Assembly: GCA_021234155.1 (NCBI GenBank)
Contig: JAJEKV010000205.1
Location: 293,501 to 357,500 of the forward strand
Direction: 5' to 3'
DNA from: Isoetes taiwanensis
Lineage: Eukaryota > Streptophyta > Lycopodiopsida > Isoetales > Isoetaceae
Length of the DNA stretch: 64,000 nucleotides
The notes under the pieces are model-generated. The model worked only from the letters and a program-made list of their open reading frames with translations, made no database searches and was not told the DNA's origin. Shown in pieces: positions 1 to 11,275 of the stretch. The translations under genes were made by a program, and so were the position numbers. Every line of letters begins with the position of its first letter. Position 1 is the stretch's first letter.

Positions 1-150
1 AAAAATTTAAAAAGTTTTTCACTTGACGGAAAAACCAAATTTAAACAATAGGATATTTACCATAGAATGCGAAAGTTGAATAAAAAATTAGGTCATATCT
101 CGTAAGAATTAAGGATGAGAGTGAGAGTTGGTGTGATTCACCACTAGAAT
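1..150. other. No gene recognised
   Basis: AT-rich sequence with no ORF, RNA gene or element I can support. It borders a minus-strand retroposon end at about 151. Confidence 0.5.
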
Positions 151-198
151 AAAATAGATTTCTTCACGTCCACGAAGACCAGTAGGCCATGGGACTCA
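151..198 (-). mobile_element. Truncated LINE 3' end, copy 1
   Basis: Read on the minus strand, this stretch matches the 3' terminus of the LINE fragment that ends near 48,088: GAGTCCCATGG, then GGTCT, then CGTGGACG, then an A/T-rich tail. Only the last 50 bases or so are recognisable. No target duplication was resolved. It is one of several copies of the same terminus in the window. Confidence 0.6.
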
Positions 199-1251
199 TA
201 TAGTGGGTTAGAACAAACCAAAACATCACCAAACATAATGGAAATGTTACAAAGCTTGGGCAAAACCCAAATAAAACTATGACTTGGCTCTTAGGCCAGA
301 CAATCAAATCAGACTTTATGTACCATCACAATACACAAGAACAGATAGAAATAACAACATAAAGAAGCAGAGCTATATAAAAACTATTTATGGATCAAAA
401 GGTCAATGATCTCTAATGATGGCTTGACCTCCTCTGTACACTGTCCACTTTCGTTGCAGGCGAGCTTCTCGTACCCGACATAATTCCTCTTACTGTCTAC
501 AGAGCTGTGCTGGACTTAGATCCTTTTGGATGGAAAAGGTGGTCCCTTTCTGATGATTGCCAGTATACGCAGCCTGGAAATAACATTTCTAACATGTACT
601 AGGAGGTGACGAGGACGGTCGGGTAGTGCTGCTCCTACCCGATGTGCTAAGATGATGCCATCTGCCTATATGTGCATCAACTTAGTAGAAAAAAAAGCTC
701 TATCTCATCTGTAGCAAGACAACCACTCATCTCCTCAATACTGACAATACGCAAGTTCAGGGCCAGTGTTTGTTGATCGTCCTCTAGTGGCGTGCCTGTC
801 TCAAAAGTGGGAATATCTGCCTATCCAATGCACGACAATTGCTTAGTTGAAGCCTGTGTGGACATATCTACCCTATCAACCAGTGCAGGCACTGTGATAG
901 ACACTGGTGGCAGCACACTAATGTAACCTGTTGACCCATGCACTAGCTCCAAGAGTTGTATCCATCTTTTCAAAGGCATCTGGACGGATGTTCTTGTGAT
1001 AGTGGTGTTGGACCAGAACCAGATCATTTGAATCCTGCCAAGGACTACTAACGGCAGGCATTTTATATGGGCATCTAGACCAAAATTGTATCTAGAATCA
1101 TATCTGGAGATGTCAGTGCATCTGTTTGTGCTGAAATAGCTTGTTGGGGTCCAAAAAAGGGCACAACAAGGAATATAGTTCAATGATAGAATCATAGGGT
1201 TTTACTCTAAAGAAAACTTGCTTATGAAGGAGTTGCAACAAGAGAGAGAGA
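199..1251. other. No gene recognised
   Basis: I see no supported gene. A 124-codon minus-strand open frame at 821-1195 has no recognisable domain and is probably fortuitous. Short GA and GATA tracts begin near 1238 and belong to the tail of the next element. Confidence 0.4.
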
Positions 1252-1394
1252 GATAGATAGATAGATAGATAGATAGTATTTTTACGTCATGCCACACTGG
1301 CAGCATCCATGAGGACATATGACGGACCCCCAGAGACTTGAACACAAGATCTCTTAGTTGCTAACCCAATAGACTAGCCAATAAACCGAACACA
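1252..1394 (-). mobile_element. tRNA-derived SINE with GATA tail
   Basis: On the minus strand the element starts directly after a (CT)n tract. It shows an A-box-like TGGCTAGTCTATTGGG (plus 1364-1379) and a B-box-like TGTTCAAGTCTC (plus 1334-1345), the split Pol III promoter of tRNA-derived SINEs. The body ends in GACGTAAAAATA followed by a (TATC)n tail at 1252-1276. That terminal GACG(T)AAAAATA is shared with the LINE 3' ends at 7,755 and 48,070, which fits a SINE borrowing its partner LINE's 3' recognition end. The A box is imperfect and the parental tRNA is not clear. Confidence 0.6.
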
Positions 1395-1575
<181 letters not shown>

Positions 1576-1647
1576 AATGAAATGTTTGTTATTACGCCCA
1601 TCGAGACCATCGGGGTCCATCGGACGCTCAAAAAAAGGAGTTATACA

Positions 1648-4600
1648 TCATACTGGGCCATCGATGAGCTTCCACTCAGAAGCATCATCGCTCAACTCAA
1701 CCAAATCTCTCTCACATTCATCCTCTAATATCATGTCTATACTAGAGATACATGCTCGCCTAACATTTAGAACATCTATAATAAAATTTCCAACAATATA
1801 TGGTGGCATGCGAAACATGTCTTCTAAATTCCCTGGTATCCTGTACCTCGATCTCAGAACTTCATAGGCTGGGCAGAGTAAGAGAGTATGAGTTTCATCT
1901 TCTACCTCATCCTTGCCACAAGCTCTACATGTTCTTCTCTCCCTTGGAATATTCTTCCATCTGCCCTTCTCGATACCCAGGTGATGAGAACTAAGCCGCA
2001 TGCGGGATATTTCCTTGCGCTTCATGGTCGATACATCACTCTTCAAGTATTCGGCTTCTCTGAGATACGGGTTCATGTTCTTTTTGTATTCTGCCATTTT
2101 TGTCTTAGGGTTTTTCCACAGTACTGATTGCATCCCTTTTATGACCCACTCCCTAATATCTTCCTGGGGACAATCATCTATGCTCATATCCCATTTTGTT
2201 AACCACTCTTGGATATTTTTGTACCAACCCTTTGCCTTACTTTCCATCATAGCTAGGCGTGGTAGTCGATCATCTGGCATTTTCTGCACTTTTCTCATAT
2301 ATGTAACAGTTTGAATGAGTGCTTCCCCTTCTAAAGGAATCATGCCACACTCTGCTAACATCATTTCATAAGGTGTCTGCGTTTTGACTCCTAATTCCAT
2401 ACAGAGAAACCTTTTTTGAACCTTTTCCACTTGGTTCCACAGACAGTTTGGTAATCCAGGCCCCCAAACTTCGCATCCATACAACACTACTGATTGCACT
2501 AGGCATTTATACAACATCCTTTTCATATTCATATTCCAAACAAATGATTTGCCGCATCTCCTTTGCATAGCATACAGTGCTCTCAGACCCCCATTAGTTC
2601 TTTGTTCGATGCATCTATTCCATCTGAAATTTTTATCAATGACTAAGCCCAAATACTTATATGTTTCTGTAGAATCTATCTTTTCCCCCTTGAAGTAGAA
2701 GTCGCTATTCTTTTTCGAACCCACAACCATTGATTTTGCCTTAGACAAGTTTACCTTCATGCCGGTTGAGTCACAAAAATCAGCTAGCACGTTCAAGTGT
2801 TTCTGAAGCCCTTCTTTCTCCTTTGAGATTAGTACTCATCATCGGCATACAGAAGGAGAGCAAGCACATATCCAGCAAGGTTAGCCCCCGATCCTCCATA
2901 CAATGCTATACATCAACCTATCTATAAACAGTCCAAATAATGTAGGCGACAACGGGCACCCTTGCTTCACCCCGACATTACTAACTATCTTTTCTTTACA
3001 AACTGTATTGAGAGGGAAAGACAGCTCTACTAGTACATTCTCATATATTCTTCTGGTTGCATCTCTATATTCCACTGGAATATTTAATTGTCTCATTCTT
3101 TCCAACAGGCGGTCACGAGGCACCATATCAAACGCCTTGCTGAAATCTACAAATACAAGGTATAGGGGTTTCTTCTTACCTTTAACTGCATCCATTGCTA
3201 CCTTAAGTGTGACCAAATGATCTATTGTGGACCTCTTTTGTCTGAAACCCGCCTGTCCATTTGCTCTCACATCATGTTCTTCGGCCCATCTTGTTATTTT
3301 AGTTTCCAGAATGGATGCAAAGACCTTTGAAAATAAACTAGACACCAGGATAGTTCTGTAGTTATTAATTTCAGATTTGTCACCTCCTTTAAAAATCGGC
3401 ACAACCCGGTTAGTCTGCCATGTATCAGGGAATCCTTCAAGCACTACAGCATTCATCATTTTTGTGACTGGATCAACAAGCGTATCACCTGCCCATTTCA
3501 ACATCTCTGCCACAAAAGCCACACGAATCCGCGGCCTTACCATTGGATAGTTTGCTTATCCCCATGCTCACATCCTCACTTGTTATAAAGGGGTCATGAC
3601 TATGTTGTTCCATTCCCATTTCCGCCTCTCTATCTGCCATCCCTTCCAATTGGTATAGTTTCCTAACGTGTTGGAATAGCTCAGTGGCATCTACTTCCAA
3701 AGTGTTTTGTGGCTTCTGTCTTATTCGGTTCCAAAACAGCTTAGGTTCTCTTATCAATTGGCTTTCCTTTAAGAATGATCTCTTTTTCTTTCTTACTAAT
3801 GCCACGTATTCTTTCTTTTTCATTTTCTTGTTGTCTGTATCTGCCACCATGTACTCTCTCCTTTTAGCTTTGCACTCGATGTCAAACCAACTGTTACACG
3901 GGAGTCCCTTTATTTTCCTCTTGTGGGTGAAACATTTTTTTGTTGCATCCATAATGAGATTTGTAACACTTTTATCAAGTTCTGCTGCACTTTTCAAGTC
4001 CCCAAGTTCGGCAATCATTTGTTCACATACTTTCTTATACACACCTGCCCGTTTCTTATCCATTCGTATGTGGTTCCTAGATTGGTGTTTTATAGCGTTG
4101 CTCAGAGTCTTATTTGTACTGAAGTGGACTGATATAGGAACGTGATCTGATTCCGGTTGTTGATCCCATACATGTAGCTGGCTGATTCTATTCACTACCT
4201 CTTCCCCTCCAATTACATAGTCTACCACGCTCTTTCCCCTGCATGTATATTTTCCAGAACCTGGAAATCTATTTATACCATTATAAATTCTTAGGTCTAA
4301 TCCATTACACATATCCAACAACCATTTCCCCATTTGAGTAGTGTGCCTTATCATCTGAGTTTCTTATCCAACCTGCTAATGTGAGTTCTTCGCCATCCAT
4401 TTCCTCCATCCATACAGGGTCTCCGTCATGACTTAGTATCGCTGATTGTTTACTAGATGTTCGCCCATTGAAATCCCCCATCAGAATCACATCACCGATC
4501 GCAGATACATGTGTTACATCTTGTTCTAACTGAAATAGAGGATCTGATCTGTCTAGCCCATCCTTGTCATACACCTTTTTATGAATCGGAGCATAGTAGC

Positions 4601-4925
4601 AACCTGCGATGAATAGACTTTTGTGACCAGAAATTTCTATCCATAAGTATTGCTTGGAATTGTTCCTCTTAACTTCTTTAACTCTGTGCACAAGCCAGTT
4701 CCGAGTGAAGCATGCTATCCCCCCGTTGCCCCTGTAACTCGTCCCTATTTCGTTCCAAACTGATGCCACTTTAGTGAAGCCATGTATTTCAGGGAGTGCG
4801 TACTGTTCGTGTTCCCAAGTTTCAACAAAAAAGATTAAATCTAGCTGCTGTAATATCTCAGACATGCTACATACCTTAGTGTCAGTAAGCATGTTGATGT
4901 TCCATATCCCTACTCTGATGGTCTC
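1648..4925 (-). pseudogene. LINE-A ORF2 (endonuclease-reverse transcriptase), frameshifted
   Basis: ORF2 follows ORF1 closely. The apurinic-like endonuclease comes first: IFFVETW, GGIACFTRNW, ILMGDFNGR, then SDHVPISVHF in a second frame. The reverse transcriptase follows (NNYRTILVSS, GQAGFRQKRSTIDHL, FVDFSKAFDMVPR, GVKQGCPLSPTLFGLF). The catalytic YADD is encoded at 2838-2849, and one base is lost immediately after it, putting the rest out of frame. The last ORF (2796-1648) holds the C-terminal Cys-His motif CRACGKDEVEDETHTLLLC typical of plant LINE ORF2. The endonuclease/RT junction near 4305-4354 and the RT interior near 3485-3543 also change frame. The product would nick target DNA and copy element RNA, but this copy is dead. 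Confidence 0.9.
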
Positions 4926-4995
4926 ATCTTCCTAGTTGCTGATAATTACCTTCCCTCTCTTCCAAGTAACTTGCTTATTCTGATTTTTTGCTTCT

Positions 4996-5954
4996 TTATA
5001 CTTCTTCATCTCCTCTTTTTTTTGCCAAGAATTGCTCCTTAGTTAGGTCTTCATTCACCCATACCTTATCCCCTTTAAGCAATACTCTTTTTCTTAGAAC
5101 ATTCATTCGGTCTTCTTTCTCATAAAATCGGACCACTATGTGTCTATCCCATCCTGCTCTCTTGCCTACTCTGAATGCATCAGCAACTCGTGGAGATTCA
5201 ATTTGCATTTTTGTTTTGAAAAAGTCATACTACTACTTGTTTCACCTTCGCATTCTTTTGTTCAGGTAGCCCAACAATTCTCAGATTTAGTGCGCGGCTC
5301 CTTCTGTCTTGCTCTTCCATAAACCCAGAAAGTTTTTGCTGCAGATCCATGATCGCCCCTGCTGTACCTTCCCCATCATTGTTTTCATTCTCCGTCCCAT
5401 TTCTTGATGCCTCAACCACCGGAATTTCCTTAATGCTATTCTTCACTAGATCCAGATCCTCCTTAATTTTCTGCGTTGCCTGGGTATTATCCTGTTTGAG
5501 CTTCTCCAATTCCCGTTGAAAATCTGATGCTAGTGAGTTTTTGACCTCTCTGAGCATTTCTTGCGAATTCCTTCATGAACTCCTTTTTGAAATCATGTAA
5601 CATCTCCTTCATACTCTGATTCATGAGCTCTAAAATCTCCTGAGCAGAAACTCCAGCTGCCTGTGGTGCGAAAAACTCATCCTCCTCATCCTCTGACACT
5701 TCATCGGCAGAGCCTTCCTCTGACGTAGCTGCCGTTTCCACTTTAGACATGTGCTTGTTGCTGCCGGATTTAGTTTCAGTGCCTGCAACAACTCCCGTTT
5801 TGGTCTTTCTTGTGCCTACGGATGGTCCAACAGATCCCGCCTTGTCCCTGTCGATATCCACAGATGCCTCTGGACCCACGGTTTCAGAGTTTTTTTCTGT
5901 ATTTTTAGGGCTCGGGGCCTTTCCGGCATTTTTTAGTGCCCTTGATGCGCCCAT
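4996..5954 (-). pseudogene. LINE-A ORF1 (L1-type nucleic-acid-binding protein), frameshifted
   Basis: ORF1 starts at the ATG at 5952-5954, three bases after a CT repeat, and is spread over three frames (5954-5487, 5557-5225, 5208-4996). The N-terminus is basic and low-complexity, followed by an acidic stretch (EDEEDEF) and a charged helical region of coiled-coil character. The C-terminal part has LRIVGLPE, then ADAFRVGKRAG, HIVVRFYEKEDR and WVNEDLT, the order seen in the RRM-like and C-terminal domains of L1 ORF1 proteins that coat the element's RNA. At least two frameshifts separate the pieces, so no intact product is possible. Family assignment is good. The exact shift positions are approximate. 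Confidence 0.75.
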
Positions 5955-5956
5955 TT

Positions 5957-5957
<1 letters not shown>

Positions 5958-5999
<42 letters not shown>
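5958..5999. repeat. (GA)n microsatellite between SINE and LINE-A
   Basis: Pure GA repeat of about 42 bp. On the minus strand it is the CT tail of the SINE at 6000-6174 and sits immediately before the LINE-A ORF1 start. Confidence 0.95.
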
Positions 6000-6315
<316 letters not shown>

Positions 6316-7004
6316 CAAAAAGTTGCTAGAGGAATTGATTAAGAAGAACATGGAAAGAAGAATAGTAAAAGGAAGATCTATAGAGGTCGAAAGACGAAAT
6401 CGAGACACAGGACATCACCTTCCATACCTGCACGACAGAGTTGCTTTACCACTTACCAATTAATGATGGAAAAACTACTGCAATATATTCAATTTCGAAC
6501 CTACAGGACGTCCAGAAACAATTTTGCTGTGGAAATAATCCTACCAAAGGCTTTATATCATAGAAAACATTGTTCCAGTTGTTCAATCTCGTATCTGTTA
6601 TCTTTTATTTCAATGTTAAGCTTCTCTTTGAAACTTTACAATTATTTCTAGATGTGAATAACATACACATGGAGCGCCCTAAGCATACTTGATTCGTGAA
6701 AGTCAGAGGAGTTGCCCTCTCCTAAATAAACTTGTTTTAATGAGGGGTTAAACATGATTGTGACCTTAAATGTAGTTAATGTCTTATTCTAAGATAGATG
6801 ATTTGACTGTGGACTTACGACGAAAGGAGCTACCAAAGAATAAGTTCTACAGGAATTTGTAGATGTTACTCAAAGACAGATCAGGTAATCTGTAATTTGA
6901 TTTTGATTGTAACACAACCTTATGCTATGTTCGGTTAACCTTTCCTTCTCCTAAATCTTTCCTTCCAATAAGCCATACCAAACTTGATTTTATTTTTTCT
7001 TTTC
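6316..7004. other. No gene recognised
   Basis: AT-rich intergenic sequence. Short open frames are unsupported and show no domains. Confidence 0.4.
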
Positions 7005-7166
7005 CGTTTCGCTTTCCCCTTCCGTTTCCATTTCCGTTTCCGTTTCCGTTTCCGTTTCCGTTTCCGTTTCCGTTTCCTTTTCCTTTTCCTTTTCCTTTTC
7101 CTTTTCCTTTTTCTTTTTCTTTTTCTTTTTCTTTTTCTTTTTCTTTTTCTTTTTCTTTTTCTTTTT
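7005..7166 (+). repeat. Graded pyrimidine hexamer repeat
   Basis: A strand-asymmetric pyrimidine tract made of three successive hexamer blocks: TTTCCG units at about 7019-7074, TTTTCC units at 7075-7107, then TTTTTC units at 7108-7166. The register is kept while the unit changes by single substitutions. An open frame of alternating Phe/Arg and Phe/Leu through it is an artefact. Confidence 0.9.
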
Positions 7167-7692
7167 AATGATTTGTCTTAGGGGTTCTAAGGTGTTCCTT
7201 TTCCCGTATCCTTAATTTTTAAGGAATTGTAATATATTACTTTGATCCTCTATATTATCAAGCATGTTGTAGATAACATTTTGAGACAGCCATTATGGCT
7301 GCAGCATAATAGTTGGTTTTGGTAACATTTTATCTTGAAGGGCTGGACTTGAGTATCTCTAAATCAGGGTTGTAGTCATGGACTTGGTTACGTTAATTTG
7401 CTATATAATTCCTTGATCGAGGACGGGTTGTAATCATGGACTTGGTTATGTTAATCTGCTATATAATTCCTTGATTGAGGATGATCACTCTGCGGAAGGG
7501 AAGGAATTGATATGGTGGTGCTCGAGGAAGCGGTGACTAGAGTAAGAGAAAAAATAAAAAAACAAATCATAAAGCTTAAGCTCGAATTATCAAGGGACTA
7601 TTGACCTTTAGGAAAAGGTGGAATAAAAATAAAACAAGGCCTTTAGATGTATTGATAGAGATTCAAAGGAAAGAGGAAAAGGCAGCGATCTC
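7167..7692. other. No gene recognised; short direct duplication
   Basis: No gene seen. A phrase of about 60 bases containing GGACTTGGTTA and GCTATATAATTCCTTGAT occurs twice (about 7378-7425 and 7436-7482), a small local duplication. Confidence 0.4.
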
Positions 7693-7769
7693 CCTTCTAT
7701 TAAAAGAGTCCCATAGGCCAGTTGGTCTCCATGGACGTTAAAAATACATTCCATTCCTTCTATTAAAAG
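7693..7769 (+). mobile_element. 5'-truncated LINE 3' end with 14-bp target duplication
   Basis: A 49-bp insert (7707-7755) matching the 3' terminus of the LINE fragment at 48,030-48,088 (GTCCCATAGG, GGTCTCC, TGGACG, TAAAAATAC) is flanked by perfect 14-bp direct repeats CCTTCTATTAAAAG at 7693-7706 and 7756-7769. The repeats and severe 5' truncation are what target-primed reverse transcription produces. This fixes the 3' end of the LINE family. Confidence 0.85.
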
Positions 7770-8687
7770 GGGACAACGATAACTGGATTATATGGGCATT
7801 GGCACTTTTTACGCAGCAAACATCGACCAAAAGGGGGACTACTTCAGCCAAAAGCTGACGTCGATGACCAATGATCAGACATCTGCATTGTTTCGATTTT
7901 GCCTTCTACAACAACGACACAGTACCCTCGTGGCTTATTCCATTCAGTTGCATCTAGATTCAATTCCTATTCTATCACATTATCTCTTTAGCTATTTCCT
8001 TTGAAATTGTAGATTACCCAATCCTTAAGCCTTTTGGAGATCTATTTAGTTGGTTTATTTTCAGATCTTGGATTCCCATCTCTCAAATCCTTATCCGTGA
8101 ATTTGCGTCATTGCTAGAGATAATCTTTAGTGCTGAAATTGAGTACATGAATTTCCTTCATTCAAAACATGGTCTTTTTCAAAAATTCCCTTGCTCGATA
8201 ACCCCCTTGCTTAGATAGCCCAGTTAGTGAGCCTTGGCCGTTAAGGGTTGGAATTGTGTTTATATTATTTGTCCCCTAATATTTGTTCTTGCAGGATCAA
8301 CCTTGAGTTCTCACTTGTGATAAGCAACTATACTGAATTAAATATCAATATTCAATGGGAAAACCAAGTTCAGACCTATCTATCCTCTATGGGCACAAGG
8401 AACACAAGGCAATAGTGCGTGTTCAAATCTCAAGTGCTCATGATACACACTCGCCGCCTCTAGCCAGTAAATGAGGCAGCAGGGAACATGGGTCGAGAAA
8501 GAGAAATGCTCGCGGCGACAGGATAGGGATTGAGAAAGAGAAATGTTTGTTGCAACATGCCATCGCCATAAATTTCTTTTATAAGACATGAGTTGAGAAA
8601 GAGAAATATTCGCGGTGGCAGACCAACGTGATAAATTTCTTATTATATATAAGCATCTTACAAATGCATAAAGCACATGATAAGATA
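7770..8687. other. No gene recognised
   Basis: No supported ORF or RNA gene. Around 8470-8640, diverged copies of a GAGAAAGAGAAAT phrase recur. Confidence 0.35.
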
Positions 8688-8755
8688 GATAAATTTTTAC
8701 GTCCACGGGGAAACATTCATAGCATCATATGGTTCACAGATAAACTATAATAAAT
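8688..8755 (-). mobile_element. Retroposon 3' end, GTGGACGTAAAAATT type
   Basis: On the minus strand the sequence ends CCCCGTGGACGTAAAAAT followed by a TATC-rich tail, matching the terminal motif of the LINE and SINE copies at 1277, 7755 and 48,070. Only the last part of the element is recognisable. No target duplication resolved. Confidence 0.5.
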
Positions 8756-8819
8756 AAATGGTAGCTTTTAGGATAAAAGTCTAAATGGATATGCTTAAAG
8801 CCAGAGAACATGGTCCCAA

Positions 8820-9500
8820 ATGGTTTTCTTGTCCTAGTATATACAGAGAATTGTTGTGTGGTTTTTCTAGTAATATGTCAAACTCATAACATCAATGTTA
8901 AGAGACTGGCATTAGCAAGGAGCATGTTACAAGAATGTCGAAAATGGGACACTTGCAATAGCAGGTGGATAGATATAGTTCCATGACATATTTGATACAA
9001 ATAGTTCTTGTCCTAGTTGTATGGCTTCTTTTGTAATGTCAAATGGACGTGACATATTGGATACAAATAGTTATTTGTGTCCTAGTTGTTTTACATGGCT
9101 TTTTTGAGTTGCCCAAAGGGCAAACCTTTGGAGATGGAGATTGAAGATTTAGCATATGCTACAAAATACGTGATTTGGATGGTGGATAGGTGACTTGCAT
9201 GCGATATGGACAGTGAAGATATGGCCCACTTTTTGTGAAGTATTTGAGCAAGTTACAAGAATGTTGGAATGGAACACATGCAATAGCAGGTGGATGGATT
9301 GAATACGAATACTTCAATACAAATATTTGTATACAGGAATGTCAATTTACTTGACATTCCTGAGATGGAAACAGGGCGACGCGCGGAGCCTAAGTGGTTC
9401 AACGCGCGGAGCCTAAGTGGTTTTTACGTATACGATTTGGATGATGAAGGTGGTTCGGTCCTAATTGTTGTGTATGGCTTTTGTTTGTAACGTGTCGAAC
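8820..9500 (+). repeat. Diverged duplications upstream of glutathione reductase
   Basis: A segment with CAATAGCAGGTGGAT, preceded by TTACAAGAATGT, occurs at about 8930-8975 and again at about 9250-9300. A second motif, GTCCTA(G/A)TTGT followed by ATGGCTT, recurs near 9010, 9080 and 9457. A perfect repeat of GCGCGGAGCCTAAGTGGTT lies at 9380-9422. Together these look like serial duplication of promoter-proximal DNA. I see no gene here. Confidence 0.6.
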
Positions 9501-9710
9501 TCAATCTCAAATTAATGGGCAAGCGCAATATCCAAGGAAGTTTCTATCAACACACTTCCAACATATTTTATTTTGTATGGTGGATACAGGGGCCCGAAAG
9601 TCGCCTTCGACGTGGCGCGACCTCGCCAAAGAAAAGGCGAAGCAGCAAACGAAACTCTGCCCTCATAAGCTATGGCGCCGCAATTTGTATAAAATATAAG
9701 GGCCTCATCA

Positions 9711-9718
9711 TATAAATA
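9711..9718 (+). promoter_or_regulatory. TATA box of glutathione reductase
   Basis: TATAAATA lies 91 bp upstream of the start codon at 9809, leaving room for a 5' leader of about 60-65 nt. A canonical TATA box directly before an intronless gene argues that it is transcribed from its own promoter. Inference from position only. Confidence 0.6.
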
Positions 9719-9808
9719 GTCACGACTTGAAGCTTTCAGGAATCTCTGATTTGGGTTAGTTTTTACTGTTTCAGTTATTGCATTTTCTGGCTTGAACTTT
9801 CTCTCACA

Positions 9809-11275
9809 ATGGAAGACCCAGTGGATGTTCAAAATGGTCTTGCCGCATATGATTTTGATTTGTTTGTTATTGGTGCCGGAAGTGGGGGTGTTCGGGCATC
9901 CCGTATGTCTGCTTCTTTTGGAGCTAAAGTTGGAGTCTGTGAACTCCCTTTCAATCCTGTTAGCTCTGAAAGTCTTGGTGGAGTTGGAGGTACTTGTGTG
10001 ATCCGTGGGTGTGTGCCTAAGAAAATTCTTGTCTATGGTTCTGCTTTTAGTGCTGAATTCCAGGACTCTAAAAACTACGGGTGGGATATTCAGGGGGACA
10101 TTAAGTTTGATTGGAAAAGGTTAGTTGAGAACAAGGAAAAGGAAATTGTTAGGTTGAATAATGTGTATAAGAGAATGCTTGCAGGCTCTGGGGTTACACT
10201 TTTTGAGGGTCATGGAAAAGTAATTGATCCACATACCGTGCAAGTGAAATTCGTTAATGGTGAGACTAAACAGTTCCATGTGAAGCACATCTTAGTAGCA
10301 ACTGGAAGTAGGGCAGTCCTTCTCAACATACCAGGGAAAGAGTATGGCATAACCTCAGATGAGGCCCTCTCTTTAGAAGAATTTCCTAAAAGGACTGTTG
10401 TCGTAGGAGGTGGTTATATTGCAGTAGAATTTGCAGGCATTTTCAATGGAACAGGAAGCCAGGTGGATGTATTTTACAGGAAAGCATTACCATTGAGAGG
10501 ATTTGATGAGGAAATGCGCGCTGTTGTAGCAAGAAACATGGAGAACAGGGGTGTTACCCTGCATCCTGAAACAAATCTTACAAAGATTGAGAAAGTAGAA
10601 GGTGGCTTGCGTGTTTCCACTGACAAGGGAGAAGAGCTTTTAGCTGATGCTGTGCTATTTGCAGTCGGTAGAAAACCAAACACAAAGGGCATGAATTTGG
10701 AGGCAGTTGGTGTTGAACTTGATAATTATGGTGCCATCAAGGTCAATGAGTATTCTCAGACATCTGTCCCCAGCATCTGGGCTGTGGGAGATGTTACAAA
10801 CAGAATCAATTTGACACCTGTGGCCCTCATGGAAGGCACTTGCTTTGCGAGAACAGTTTTTAATAACAAGCCATCCAAGCCAGATTATGAAAATGTTCCT
10901 TGCGCTGTTTTTTCCCAGCCACCACTTTCAGTGGTTGGCTTGACAGAGCAACAAGCACTTGAAGCAGCTAAAGGTGATGTTATAGTTTATACATCTACAT
11001 TCAATCCTATGAAGAATACAATGTCTGGGAGACAAGAGAAAACTGTTATGAAGCTTATTGTCGACTCACAGACAGACATAGTGCTAGGAGCAGCAATGTG
11101 TGGCCCTGATGCACCTGAGATTATACAGGGAATTGCTATTGCTTTAAAATGTGGTGCAACAAAGGCTCAGTTTGACTCCACTGTTGGTATACATCCTTCT
11201 GCAGCAGAGGAGTTTGTTACAATGCGTACAGCAACAAGAACTGTGAAACGTTCAGGAGGCGTTGATGGGAAGTGA
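9809..11275 (+). CDS. GR: Glutathione reductase, cytosolic type, intronless
   Basis: Encodes 488 residues, close to cytosolic plant glutathione reductases, which reduce GSSG to GSH with NADPH in the ascorbate-glutathione cycle. Visible parts in order: FAD-binding GAGSGG at 22-27, the redox-active disulfide [13 protein letters not shown] with Cys63 and Cys68, NADPH-binding [10 protein letters not shown], the second FAD motif [18 protein letters not shown], and the C-terminal catalytic GIHPSAAEE with His462 and Glu467. There is no transit peptide before [11 protein letters not shown], so the product should be cytosolic. The C-terminus lacks a clear SKL-type peroxisome signal. The start ATG follows CACA and matches the usual N-terminal spacing. 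The whole frame is open with no intron, whereas cytosolic GR genes of flowering plants have many, so this may be a functional retrogene or an intron-loss gene. No poly(A) remnant was seen downstream. Confidence 0.95.
   Translation: MEDPVDVQNGLAAYDFDLFVIGAGSGGVRASRMSASFGAKVGVCELPFNPVSSESLGGVGGTCVIRGCVPKKILVYGSAFSAEFQDSKNYGWDIQGDIKFDWKRLVENKEKEIVRLNNVYKRMLAGSGVTLFEGHGKVIDPHTVQVKFVNGETKQFHVKHILVATGSRAVLLNIPGKEYGITSDEALSLEEFPKRTVVVGGGYIAVEFAGIFNGTGSQVDVFYRKALPLRGFDEEMRAVVARNMENRGVTLHPETNLTKIEKVEGGLRVSTDKGEELLADAVLFAVGRKPNTKGMNLEAVGVELDNYGAIKVNEYSQTSVPSIWAVGDVTNRINLTPVALMEGTCFARTVFNNKPSKPDYENVPCAVFSQPPLSVVGLTEQQALEAAKGDVIVYTSTFNPMKNTMSGRQEKTVMKLIVDSQTDIVLGAAMCGPDAPEIIQGIAIALKCGATKAQFDSTVGIHPSAAEEFVTMRTATRTVKRSGGVDGK

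Noticed and set aside
6984-7181. Phe-Arg/Phe-Leu repeat protein
   Set aside because: Translation of a hexamer microsatellite, not a gene.
10474-10692. Minus-strand ORF inside glutathione reductase
   Set aside because: Shadow of the strongly supported plus-strand GR frame.
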